Positions 12,204 to 20,485 of a DNA stretch of 64,000 nucleotides are shown here, piece by piece. Every line of letters starts with the position of its first letter. Positions within the stretch are counted from its first letter, which is position 1. A program made the translations under genes and the position numbers. The DNA is taken from assembly GCA_948470475.1 (NCBI GenBank), contig OX419338.1, positions 27,014,636-27,078,635 of the forward strand, written 5' to 3'. The notes beneath the pieces were generated by a model. The model ran no database searches. It was not told the origin of the DNA and saw only the letters and a list, made by a program, of their open reading frames with translations. The stretch is from Galaxea fascicularis (taxonomy: Eukaryota > Cnidaria > Anthozoa > Scleractinia > Euphylliidae).

Positions 12204-13252
12204 TGCTTTAACATGCCTGGAGGGTGGGAGATTTGACCCTCTTTGAAGCTCTAACGGGTGGGGCATTTGACCGTCTAAACTGGCAACATAGCGGGGAAAT
12301 TTAACCAAAATTTTTCAAAAAAGTCAAATGCCCCGGGGTTTGCCCGGGGGGGGGATGGGCGGTTTTGGAATTGACTGGTACATAAAGGAAGGCATGATAA
12401 CGTGGCGCGGTGTATTCATTGGTAACTTTGTGGTAAATGTGGATTAGAAAGAGCTAATAGCTGGTATGAACAGAAGCCTGAGGGAGTGGTGGAAAGCGAA
12501 AGCTTCAAAATACTGTGGGATTTCACGGTCCAGTGCGACCGAAAAATCGAGGCAAGAAGACAAGAAGGAGAGAGAGATTGTCATTGATGTTGCCATCCCA
12601 GGCGGTGACAGGGTGAAAGATAAGGAACTTGAGAAGTTAGAGAAATACCATCTATTGAAAGATGAAATTGAAAGTCTGGCATATGCGAAAAGTCATTGTA
12701 GTGCCTGTTGTTATTGGGGCCGTTGGAGCTGTATCAGTGAACTTTAAAAAGTACATGAAGCAAATTGGCGTGAAAGTGAGTTTGGAAGTCATCCAGAAAA
12801 CAGCATTGCTGGGGACAGCAAAGATACTAAGGAAAGTACTGTCCCTGTAAGAAGAAGTAAAAGAGAGACCTGAGACCTGTGGTAACTTGTTGTAACCCGC
12901 TCCCAAGGACCACTAGGGACGTAACGAACCCTGGCTGTGACCACCCCTGGTGCTGAGTCTCGGGCCCGCTGTAATTGGCTTCACGCTCTTGCGGTGTCCC
13001 TGCCAGCTGGCGAAGTTAATAAAATAAATAAATAAACCAGGCCGAATTAATCATGAGAAAAGGAAGGGAAGCGTTCAACGCGTGAAGTTCAAACTGCTAA
13101 TGTATTAGCTCTAGAATTATTACTATGGTTATAAATCCAAGTATTAATGGTACAATCAAATAAACGTTAACTGATTTAATGAGTCATTTGCACTTTCACA
13201 GTACAAGTTTTTATTACTTAGACATGCATTGCTGAATTTTGATGTCTGTGTG

Positions 13253-13283
<31 letters not shown>

Positions 13284-16200
13284 TACTTCTTGGTAAAGAC
13301 TTCAGCACATGCAACCAAATTACTCTATTCTGATTGGTTGAGTGTATTTATAAGAACTGTTACGCCACAAAATGTAATTCTTGGTTTTCAGTCACGTGGA
13401 AGTCACGCAAGTTAAAAAATAAAATTACCAACCATTTAATAGATTAAGTCAAGAAATTGAGATATTGTAGAAGCAGAGGCGGATCCAGGGGAGGGGTTGA
13501 GGGGGTTGCACCCTCCCCCCCCCCCCTTTGAGATATATATATATTTTTTTTATTTTGCTTGATTCTTCGTAAAATAATAATAGAATAAAATTGTTTTTAC
13601 GAATTTATTTTACTTTTACCATTCGACTGCTTGTCAAGTTACTCGCCTTCCTCACCATTGGTGTTCAAGGCTACTTCGGTAGTGTACAAGCCCCCCTTTC
13701 AGAAATTCCTGGATCCGCCCCTGAGAAGAGTACTAAATAAAATGGAAACAGAAATGGAACAGTCACTTCGCGCCTTGTGGACATCTCGCTATTTCTGACA
13801 CCCCGCTAACATGGACAGCTGCTGAACCCCCGGCAAAAATTATAGACTTTTGATTCAAAGAAACTTCCGTTATTACGAACTCTCGATCGCTTTTACAGAC
13901 TTAATCAATTAATAGGTGAATTAATAGGTTCGTCCAGCTCCACCAAATATTTTCTGCGCTAGAGTCGTAATAACGGAAGTTTCTTTCAATCAAAAGTCTA
14001 TAATTTTTGCCTGGGAGTTCAGCAGCTGTCCATGTTAGCAGGGTGTCCGAAATAGCCAGGTGTCCACAATGTGCGAAATGACTGTTTCCATATAATTATT
14101 CCAATCGCCACGCCTTCAATAACAACGCGGCGCTTGGTTCAAACGTATGATCTCTAGAGTTGAAGATTGTGATTGTTACAACCCAATCTACCGCCTGATC
14201 CCGCCTGTAAACCAAATTGAACCAAATAATAGAATTCGCCTACGTTAGGATAACGTGGGCCGAGTCATTATAGCGGAGCTCCGCGCGCGCCGAAGGCCCG
14301 CGCGCGCGAGCACCATTGATAAGAAAATTATGGTAAGCCATCGATCCGAGAAAATTTGGTCATGACGTCACCGTCTGTCCGTCCGTACGTACGACCATCC
14401 ATCCCCTCGATATAAGCCAAAGTCAAATGTGACACTCCAGTTAACCCTTTCGTGTGCAAGCTTGCTTATAAGCGCGCTTCTATGTGGACTGTTTTAGGAC
14501 AGATCATTTGCCCATACACGCTGTTCTCAACCCGCGTTTTTGTGGCGTGAAATTGCATGGCCAAATTTTCAAAACATTTTTAAAACAAAGTCGGTTTTGT
14601 CTATTCGTTGGCGGAGTATCAGTGACATACAACGGGAGAAAGAACAAGAAAGGGCGCGAGTAAACAGGCAGAGTATCAGTGACAAACAGCAGGAGAAAGA
14701 ACAAGAAAGGACTCGAGTAAACACAGGCAGCCCAGACGTTGTTTGTGTTTTACATACGTGACAGTATTGCGTTACGTTCTGAGCCATTTAAGAGAATGTA
14801 TGAAACTGGTTCGAAAATCGCTCTAAATTCAACTTGTAGTAAAGGATTTAAATAAAAGAAGCTTATCTTAGCCTGCGCTTGTGTTATTTTGAAGTCTTTG
14901 TAGCAGCTGAGTCGTTTTAAAGTCGTTCTAAAGCCATTTTGACGATTTAATTTTTTCCAGGTTTGCTTTCCATTAAAAAGAAACGAAAGGCTGGCGACCT
15001 GGTCGGCCGACGGTTCGCACTCGAGGCTCCATTAATTCCACTAAAATGCTCGGAGCTCGCCAAAACTGCCTCACGGCAGCCGTCGATAACTCTTCTTTCT
15101 AGTTGCTTGTTTCGGATTCCAAGGTTTTTTCTTATCCTCCCGAAAAACGCTCCTTTGAGCACTGGCTGCCCATTTCTGCTTCGTCTCGATCCGTTACGAG
15201 TTATCTTGGGCACGGATTTCAAAATTGTTGGCTTAGCGACCACTCCATCACGACAAAGTCGCCCTCAGCCGCAAAACATTGACCGAATCAGGGTCCCTGG
15301 GAAAAATTACACCGGAAACGGCGGGAAACTCACAAAAATATTCCGCTTGTTAACTCATTACTTAAAGCTGATCGAGCGCTTGTAGCGATGGGTTCTTATA
15401 GCCGTAGAAGTATTTGCAAAGATGACTACGATCTTTACGAAAGAGCAATGTGAAATTTTAGAGTATGCAATGTCTGGGCATAATATCCTTATCACCGGCC
15501 AAGCAGGAACGGGAAAGTGGACGATAGTAAACGCCATCAGAGAAGATTGTAAGCAACGTGGTCTGAAGAAAAGCACTGTTTCTGAGCGATTTTAGCGCTT
15601 AAAAGCATTGTTTTATTGAGCAATAGGGAGTTTAAGATTCTACGACGGCGACGGCAACGAAAACGTCATTTCAAAATACAACTTCTCGTTTGTGTAACTC
15701 TTTCGCGATTATTCCAATTTGTTTAACATGAAAAATGCTGGCGAGCTAGCCAGTGCCCAAATTACTATGAACGATGTTAAAGGTCGGCACACACGAGGGG
15801 ACTAGTCCCTGCGACTAGTCCCTGAAACAAGTCGCGGGGACAAGTCCCATCGTGTGAACTAGTCATTTTTGACAAAAAATCTAGTCGCAGGGACCAAATT
15901 TTGGTCCCTGCGACTTGTCCCACGAGTTCAAACTGGTTTGAATTTGTAGGACAAGTCCCTGCGACTAGTCCCTCAAAACCCTTCGTCGGCCCACACGATG
16001 GGACTAGTCCCTGCGACCAGTTCCTTTGTGTAAACTCTTCAAGGGACTAGTCGCAGGGACTAGTCCCCTTGTGTGTACCGATCTTAAAGCAAAGAAAGAG
16101 AGAGAAAAAACATTTAGGTACATTTCTTTGCCGTCCTCTGCAAAACAGCAACGTGAAATGACCAAATTTCGGGTTTTCTCGAGAACGTGAGTACATGGTG

Positions 16201-17778
16201 ACAAGTTTGTCTTTCTTTCTACAATATTTGTAATTGATCGAAGTCAAGAATAAAACCATTCTTAACCATTTGCAGTTGATCACCTGAGTTGATTCATGGC
16301 TTATCGTGCCGCAGTCACTGTTCACAACGAAAAGTTCAAGTCACTTTCGCTCAATGTTTTTCGGTGCTATTGTAAACCAGGAGAACACCAACGGCAGTTT
16401 TTTTATCGTCTTTACTCTTATAGATGCCAAAAATGACGCCATAAAATAGTCAACTGAACAAGGCGAACAAAGTACTGTTCTTCTTTTTTGGGTGTCGAAG
16501 AGTACCACTTTGAGGTTTTACCATTTTGTTTTGTTGTGGAATGTTTCGGTTTGTTGAGGTTAAAATGTTAACGATACATGTTAGAAAATTGTGACTCAGC
16601 CAAAGCACATAACCGGTTGTGATGTTGCCGGGATATAAAACTGAGATACTGGGACTGTTAATCTATAGTTTAGAGATTTACACCATTTGTACTGAAATGT
16701 AATCGGATGTAATTAAACTGTGATGAAGCAAAATCGTTTATGCTCTTAGTCATGTAGTCTCATGATCCAACGTGGCAAAGGCCGATGAAAAATCGAAAAT
16801 GTACGTTAGCACATGTTTGAATGGTGGCTGTGGCTCCGCAGCAAAACAGTAAAAAAACAAACTATAATCACAATACAGAAGTCCTTACTAGAGTCCTGGC
16901 TCGAGTCCTGGCATTGATTTTATTTTATAGGTAAATGCCATACAACAAGGAAAGAACTGTGGAGCTCCGCTTTTAGGCTTGCCTAAATATATATATTACT
17001 GATTTGGAGATGTGCATGTCGTTCGAGAGTTCTTACAATTTACTACATTTTGTGTTAGTATTACATTTTACGGTGATTCTAATTTCATGTTGCGTTAATA
17101 TTACATTGTGCGGCGTAACAACAATAGTCGTTAATCCCAAATTGTACTCCATACACATTGCGTTTTCATGGCAATGGCATGTGAGTGTAGCTAAATGCGG
17201 GAAATTTGAACTTTTTGACAGTTAACGTTTGATTTGTAAGTCGAAAAGAACACAAATTGAAGCCTTAACTGCATTAATAGCTGACTTGCTAAAATTCAAT
17301 GTTGTAAACCATTGGTACTTGATTGTTTGTGGTCAGGTCTGATTTAAGTTTGTCTTCGGTATATACTCTATTTGACTGTAAACAGGCAAGTCTTGCTTGT
17401 TTAACTCTTATATTGTTTTCTTCTTTGTACCAGCAATGGACTACAAGCTCTGCACTGGCTCCACACAACAACCCAGTTGGTCATCTGCAGGAGGTGGTGC
17501 TCAAAAAAGGACTACAAAAACCTGAGTTTGAAGTATCTAACGGTGAAGGTCCTCCTCACCAAAGAACGTTTGAGACCAGAGTAACAATCGGCAATCTACT
17601 GTGTACTGGCAAGGGCAGGTCCAAAAAGGAAGCCAAACGGAAGGCAGCAGAAGCCATGCTGAACACTATTAGTAAAACAAACCTCTCAATGGAACCGCCA
17701 GCTAAGAGAATGGCATTTGTTCCTGCTAGTTCGTCACCACCAGCGCCCATCGCATTTCAAGCTGCTGGAACGTTGTAG
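9329..17778 (+). CDS. Two-dsRBD protein, TRBP/PACT/HYL1-like
   Basis: Predicted double-stranded-RNA-binding cofactor, the kind that partners Dicer or Drosha in small-RNA maturation; that role is inferred from the family. There are two coding exons: 9329-9676 (116 codons, ends AAT/GTAAGT) and 17434-17778 (acceptor GTACCAG). Both junctions are phase 0, giving a protein of about 230 residues. The ATG at 9329 is preceded in frame by TGA at 9320. dsRBD1 (about residues 40-108) begins KTPVSELMEL and ends with the RNA-binding helix GKKKAKQEAARVALNKL. dsRBD2 (about 130-198) begins NNPVGHLQEVV and ends SKKEAKRKAAEAMLNTI. A proline/serine tail follows, and there is no third dsRBD, unlike TRBP and PACT. 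Cnidarians are known to have both TRBP homologues and small HYL1-like proteins; I cannot decide between them. Further in-frame exons inside the 7.8-kb intron cannot be excluded. Confidence 0.88.
9830..10196 (-). repeat. Decayed tRNA-like repeat with inverted flanks
   Basis: The block at about 9893-9985 reads, on the minus strand, like a heavily mutated tRNA-derived core (reverse complement of GTTGACCCATGACCTCTGCA and CTGAGCT). It sits between two copies of GATCAT(T/C)GCAGTT (about 9853 and 10123). The 40-base segment 10013-10052 is repeated in inverted orientation at 10157-10195, beginning GTGGGTTC and ending GGTGAAT. From memory this layout resembles a repeat that is very common in anthozoan genomes, which I could not check. 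Confidence 0.5.
10226..11178. mobile_element. Possible DNA transposon remnant with TIRs
   Basis: GACATTACCAGAAATCCGAG at 10228 recurs inverted near 11150-11172 as the complement of GACATTACCAGAAATTCGGG. The 0.95 kb between holds no transposase frame. It also has two copies of GAGATCAAGGGA (about 10815 and 11021). No target duplication was identified, so the ends are approximate. Confidence 0.45.
11217..11262. repeat. Small hairpin
   Basis: The arms TGTGTGGTAGGTTG and CAACTTACCACACA enclose a loop of about 16 bases. Probably a minimal MITE remnant. Confidence 0.55.
11515..11545. repeat. (AAT)n microsatellite
   Basis: A run of AAT/AATA units, interrupted once by GAT. It lies directly before a sequence resembling a pogo/Tigger terminal repeat. 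Confidence 0.8.
11549..11640. mobile_element. Single pogo/Tigger-like terminal sequence
   Basis: TACAGTGGAACCCCGCTCTA followed by ACGGACAGTTTCG is the typical look of one end of a pogo/Tigger (Tc1-mariner superfamily) element. The partner end was not found, so this is a fragment or solo end. Confidence 0.4.
11640..12150. other. Intronic, nothing recognised
   Basis: No family similarity or clear repeat structure was seen apart from the flanking microsatellites. Confidence 0.4.
12151..12202. repeat. (AAT)n-(AAG)n compound microsatellite
   Basis: About six AAT units pass straight into about eleven AAG units. Confidence 0.9.
12225..12365. repeat. Inverted GGGGCATTTGAC repeat
   Basis: GTGGGGCATTTGAC near 12256-12270 and GTCAAATGCCCCGGGG near 12326-12341 are inverted copies. 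A third, weaker copy, GTGGGAGATTTGACC, lies at about 12225. A G-run follows. Probably a foldback element remnant. Confidence 0.5.
12530..13036 (+). pseudogene. Non-LTR retrotransposon 3' fragment, frameshifted
   Basis: The translation IVIDVAIPGGDRVKDKELEK followed by LEKYHLLKDEIE continues, after a shift of reading frame near 12670, as VVPVVIGAVGAVSVNFKKY and IQKTALLGTAKILRKVL, ending with a stop at about 12850. This is the characteristic C-terminal segment of many invertebrate non-LTR reverse-transcriptase polyproteins. The D...K...KY spacing suggests a restriction-endonuclease-like fold, which is inference. About 170 bp of GC-richer 3' UTR follow, ending in an AATA-type tail (13017-13036). 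5'-truncated and inactive. Confidence 0.75.
13094..13240 (-). pseudogene. Degenerate 18S rRNA 5'-region fragment
   Basis: Read on the minus strand, the segment follows the 5' part of eukaryotic small-subunit rRNA. In order it has ATGCATGTCTAAGTA, ACTTGTACTGTGAAA, CTCATTAAATCAGTTA, CGTTTATTTGATTGTACC and AATTCTAGAGCTAATACAT. These correspond to roughly nucleotides 45-180 of a normal 18S, in the right order and spacing. There are scattered substitutions (for example GACTCATT for GGCTCATT, and AATAATTCTAG for GGTAATTCTAG). It is too short and too mutated to be a working gene and is best read as an old rDNA-derived insertion. It starts only about 60 bp right of a retroelement tail. Confidence 0.85.
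13251..13281. repeat. (TTTTG)n microsatellite
   Basis: Five to six TTTTG units followed by a T-run. Confidence 0.9.
13474..13723. mobile_element. hAT-like MITE, 250 bp
   Basis: The terminal inverted repeats are CAGAGGCGGATCCAGGG and CTGGATCCGCCCCTG. The flanking AGAAG on both sides (13469-13473 and 13724-13728) is a 5-bp target duplication. The interior has a C-run and AT-rich sequence with no coding capacity. The CAG(G/A)GGCGGATCCAG end is typical of a widespread non-autonomous family. Confidence 0.75.
13753..14092. mobile_element. Foldback element with ~140-bp arms
   Basis: The left arm holds AACAGTCACTTCGCGC, TGGACAGCTGCTGAAC and AAAATTATAGACTTTTGATT, and ends with CTTCCGTTATTACGA. The right arm holds the reverse complements of all four in reverse order with a few mismatches. 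The loop is about 60 bases with two TTAATAGGT copies. No coding capacity. Confidence 0.85.
14230..14440. repeat. GC-rich dispersed repeat
   Basis: Contains alternating CGCGCGCG around a GAAGG centre, followed by GTCCGTCCGTACGTACGACC. The composition differs sharply from the surroundings. From memory this resembles a common anthozoan interspersed repeat. Confidence 0.4.
14611..14730. repeat. Tandem ~51-bp duplication
   Basis: AGTATCAGTGACA(T/A)ACA through GAGTAAACA occurs twice in succession (starts about 14616 and 14664). The second copy includes GGACTCGAG where the first has GGGCGCGAG. Confidence 0.7.
14963..15385 (+). other. Unassigned 140-codon open frame
   Basis: Open on the plus strand for 140 codons; a 98-codon frame is open on the opposite strand. 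No family is recognised. It lies directly upstream of the PIF1-type helicase fragment and may be leading sequence of that mobile copy. There is no evidence of expression or splice signals. Confidence 0.2.
15421..15594 (+). pseudogene. PIF1-type DNA helicase N-terminal fragment
   Basis: Encodes MTTIFTKEQCEILEYAMSGH then NILITGQAGTGKWTIVNAIR. This is the start of the P-loop NTPase core of PIF1-family helicases, 5'-3' DNA helicases also carried by Helitrons. The Walker A is GQAGTGKW where the family has GKS or GKT, so the nucleotide-binding site is damaged. The similarity stops after about residue 48 and a stop codon follows at about 15592. A MITE-like sequence (AGGGAGTTTAAGATTCTACG) begins at 15626. 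Judged a truncated, dead copy. Confidence 0.7.
15626..15676 (+). repeat. Solo end of an AGGGAGxTTA...CGACGAC-type MITE
   Basis: AGGGAGTTTAAGATTCTACG followed by ACGGCGACGGCAACG is one terminus of an element resembling the AGGGAGCTTACGAATCGACG ends seen at 32668 and 33971. The other terminus was not found here. Confidence 0.45.
15777..16087. mobile_element. TTAA-flanked MITE of repeated GACTAGTCCCTGCG modules
   Basis: TTAA stands at both borders (15777-15780 and 16084-16087), the target site of piggyBac-type transposases. The terminal inverted repeats are GGTCGGCACACACGAGGGGA on the left and, reading in from the right, GATCGGTACACACAAGGGGA. Inside, the modules GGGACTAGTCGCAGGGAC and (G)TCCCTGCGACTAGTCCC occur many times in both orientations, so the whole 300 bp can fold in several ways. 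No coding capacity. Confidence 0.85.
16100..17433. other. Distal part of the dsRBD-gene intron
   Basis: Nothing recognised apart from the acceptor of the second coding exon (TTCTTTGTACCAG, ends 17433). Confidence 0.5.
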
Positions 17779-18357
17779 AGTAGTGTTTGTGTCAGATGTT
17801 TTAGAAAGCTGAGGATTTTTATCGCTTCAAGTGAAACTGTAGTGAGCAGATACCATTATTTGTCTTGTTGGTGGCCACTGGTCAAAGACTTTTCAAACAC
17901 TGTGTTATCATTGTCCATCTGTTGGGGGAGATGACCTTCTTTTACAAACACACCTCACATGTGACTGGAAAGACACCGAGAATGAAAGAGAGAAAGAAAG
18001 GAGAAAACAAACATTCCAGTGCCAATTGCATTTCTTTCTGCTGGAAAAGTGTAATGTAGCATTTTGTCAGTTGTTTGAGATAGATATAGTACATCGTTAC
18101 AATGTATTTATTGCTTTAACAGTCAGTGTGAAACTTTAGAGAGCAGATAAATTGTCAAAGGCCTGAGTACTTAACTGGATCACTGCCATTGCTCTTCTTC
18201 AGTCAAGGTCACCACCTTGTGAAAGTATAGCCCCACATGGTGACAAAAGATAAAAAAAAAATAAGAAAAGAGACAACAGAAGAACTTAAAAGATTATGTG
18301 CATGCCTGAGTTTGCAATCAAATTATTTAGGGTACACTGTACATGGTGCCTATAACA
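17779..18357. other. 3' flank / 3' UTR of the dsRBD gene
   Basis: Follows the stop at 17776-17778. I see no AATAAA in the first 500 bases, so the poly(A) site is unassigned. Confidence 0.4.
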
Positions 18358-18360
18358 CCC

Positions 18361-18892
18361 ATTACAGTGCAACGACGTCAACCGGGGCCATCCGAGTTTT
18401 TTTAACCAATCAGAGACAGATTCGTGGACGAAGAATTTCGACTTTGTGGTTTTCAAAGCCAGTGATATTCAATCCTAAATTTAATTTGGCGGTGGGAACG
18501 TCACGGAAAAAAAACAATTGTATTTTGAAGCGACCGCGACCAAACTTCGGGATTTACTGACCTGTCGAAATTTTATATCACCGAAACAATTTGAAAACAA
18601 GACAGAGCACAAAGGCGTTAAAAAAATATATTGGGCCGATTTTTCTTCTGGATTTCAACCGCTCTGGCATCTTTCACTATCGGTTCAAATTTGTTCGACG
18701 AAAGGCCGCTGTAGTAATCAAAATCCATTTATTAACTAAAACTGTGCACACAACAGGCGGAAAATTAAGTGCGGCCGACTCAAAATATTGTATTGATCAA
18801 ATCTTCTGTTCCCACCGCCAAGTTTTTTTTCTCTTATTGGTTAAAAAAATCTCGGGTGGCCCCGGTTGAAGTCGTTGCACTGTAATATCTGT
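18361..18892. mobile_element. Non-autonomous DNA transposon with ~50-bp TIRs
   Basis: The left end ATTACAGTGCAACGACGTCA then ACCGGGGCCATCCGAG recurs inverted at the right end (about 18838-18891), with five or so mismatches. The arms continue inward through TTTTTTTAACCAATCAGAG and its complement. Inner pieces GGCGGTGGGAACG and GTTCCCACCGCC are also inverted copies. No transposase frame. Confidence 0.8.
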
Positions 18893-19135
18893 CAGTGGTG
18901 AACCCTCTGCACCTTAATTGAATGGACTCTTTGCAGTTCGTATTTTGTTTGTCCTTAGTACTAATGATTCCAAGCCTGCTATAGTACATGTAGAGCCCTT
19001 TTCATGATCGCAAGATGGGTGTTAAGTCAGTGGTTACACATAATACAGGTACAAGATTGCACACGCATTTTTCAGATCATTACAGATGACTGCACTCTCA
19101 GTTCAGTTTGGATTAACATCATTTGCCGTCAATTT
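18893..19135. other. Intergenic, nothing recognised
   Basis: Short unique-looking stretch between two inverted-repeat elements. Confidence 0.3.
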
Positions 19136-19137
19136 TA

Positions 19138-19288
19138 CGGTTCGAGGCTGGAGGTGACTGACCTTGTTTTGATACACACCTTGCTGCCTTTCTTGTGTAA
19201 ATCATGTTCTTATGCTAACTAGTAAATTATAAGAGAAAGACAGAGGTTTGTATCAAAACAGAGTACCCTCCAGCCTCGAACTTTTTTA
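19138..19288. mobile_element. Small MITE with GGTTCGAGGCTGGAGG ends
   Basis: GGTTCGAGGCTGGAGGTGAC with ACCTTGTTTTGATACA on the left is matched by TGTATCAAAACAGAGT and CCTCCAGCCTCGAAC on the right. The element is about 150 bp, without coding capacity. Confidence 0.7.
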
Positions 19289-20065
19289 AACGTTTATCAT
19301 GAACGTTTAAAAACGTTCACGATATAAGGTTTTCAAAATATTTTTCGCCAGTTACTGATGAATATATTCATGGCCATGTATCCCCTGCGACCTTAACTGG
19401 GCATAAAATACCTGTAACGAATGGAAGAACTGCATACAGCTGCAGAGTTTCATTTCGCTCAGAACGTAGGCTAAATAGATACTGCTACATGCATGTGTCC
19501 ATGATGTATATTGTCCATGCAGTAGGGTCCAGTCGTTTATTGTTCTGGCAGGGAGAACCCTGGAAAATTTAGGGTCTTACATGAAGGATTTCAGTGTTCC
19601 AGATAAGAGTGGGTTTTCCGGTCAAAAACCTGAGAAGGCTGGCTCGCTGGCACGACACACTAACGGAGTTGCTGAGTCGGAACTTCTCGAAAATGCCGAA
19701 CGTTTGTTTCGGTAAGTCCCGATCTTCCTCCCATCCCGACTAGCTGCCCCTGGGTCCCCGAGGATGTATGCTAATCAAAGCATTTTCATTTGAATGGTTG
19801 TGCACCCAGACTCGCTTTGAAAGAGAGGCAAACAGCAATTCGGAAATGCGCTATTGTGTTTTGATGCTGAACCCACCACCTTACAGGGGTGGGGGTGGTT
19901 GGGGTGCAGGTGTATTATTGTTTGTTTGGTTTTCAAAGGTATGTTAATTTTCTGGTCTCCTTTCATTTTTATTTACACGGGCCCTTAAAAAGTTGAGAAA
20001 AAATTGAATTGGCATACGTCGTTCTTTTCTTGTGGTTTTCTTTAGTCTGAATTTGTACAATTAAT
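19289..20065. other. Intergenic, nothing recognised
   Basis: Contains the near-palindrome AACGTTTATCATGAACGTTTAAAAACGTTC at 19291-19318. No gene was seen. Confidence 0.4.
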
Positions 20066-20069
20066 ATCA

Positions 20070-20485
20070 ATTAAGGCTGGTTTTCACTCCATTGACGGAG
20101 TCGGAGTCTGAGTTGTAAGATCACTTACGACCTAGTGAAAATCTGGAGGAGTCATAAGCTCGGCGGAATCGGCGTCGGAACGCCTCCGTTTTCTTCCAAT
20201 TCAGCTTATGACTTGGCTGTTGCTCATGACCCAATGAAAACTAGACTGTCGAAAGCTGAAGCTGAAGAACCATCTAATCACAATGCTAGTTCTCAGACCC
20301 TCCGACTACGGTTTCATGCCAAAATTACAACTCCGACAATCTAGTTCAGTTTTACTAGATCATAACCGGCAGAGTTATAAGCGGAATCGGTCTTCTGCTT
20401 CGGACTTTCACTTGATCGAAACGCTCTATCTGCGCTTCTTATTACGACTCCGACTCCGACTCCGTCGTTACTCCGTCGTTATTTG
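20070..20485. mobile_element. MITE with GACGGAGTCGGAGTC ends
   Basis: TTGACGGAGTCGGAGTC near 20093 is mirrored by GACTCCGACTCCGACTCCGTC near 20446-20466. CATAAGCTCGGCGGAATC (20151-20168) has a related inverted copy (GTTATAAGCGGAATCGG, 20374-20390, direct/inverted mix). The outer limits are uncertain. An open frame within it is just low-complexity. Confidence 0.5.

Larger units (their letters stand above)
9677..17433 (+). other. Large intron of the dsRBD gene, packed with mobile elements
   Basis: The intron runs from the GTAAGT donor at 9677 to the acceptor ending at 17433. It contains the tRNA-like repeat near 9.83-10.2 kb, a TIR element at 10.2-11.2 kb, a pogo-like end, a frameshifted retroelement, an antisense 18S rRNA fragment, two foldback elements, a PIF1 helicase fragment and a TTAA-flanked MITE. 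These are described separately. Confidence 0.8.

Noticed and set aside
13094..13240. Functional rRNA gene
   Set aside because: Only about 145 bp, many substitutions at invariant positions, no neighbouring rDNA.
14963..15385. 140-codon frame upstream of the PIF1 fragment, as a gene
   Set aside because: No family resemblance; both strands are open; no start context or splice support. Listed only as an unassigned frame.
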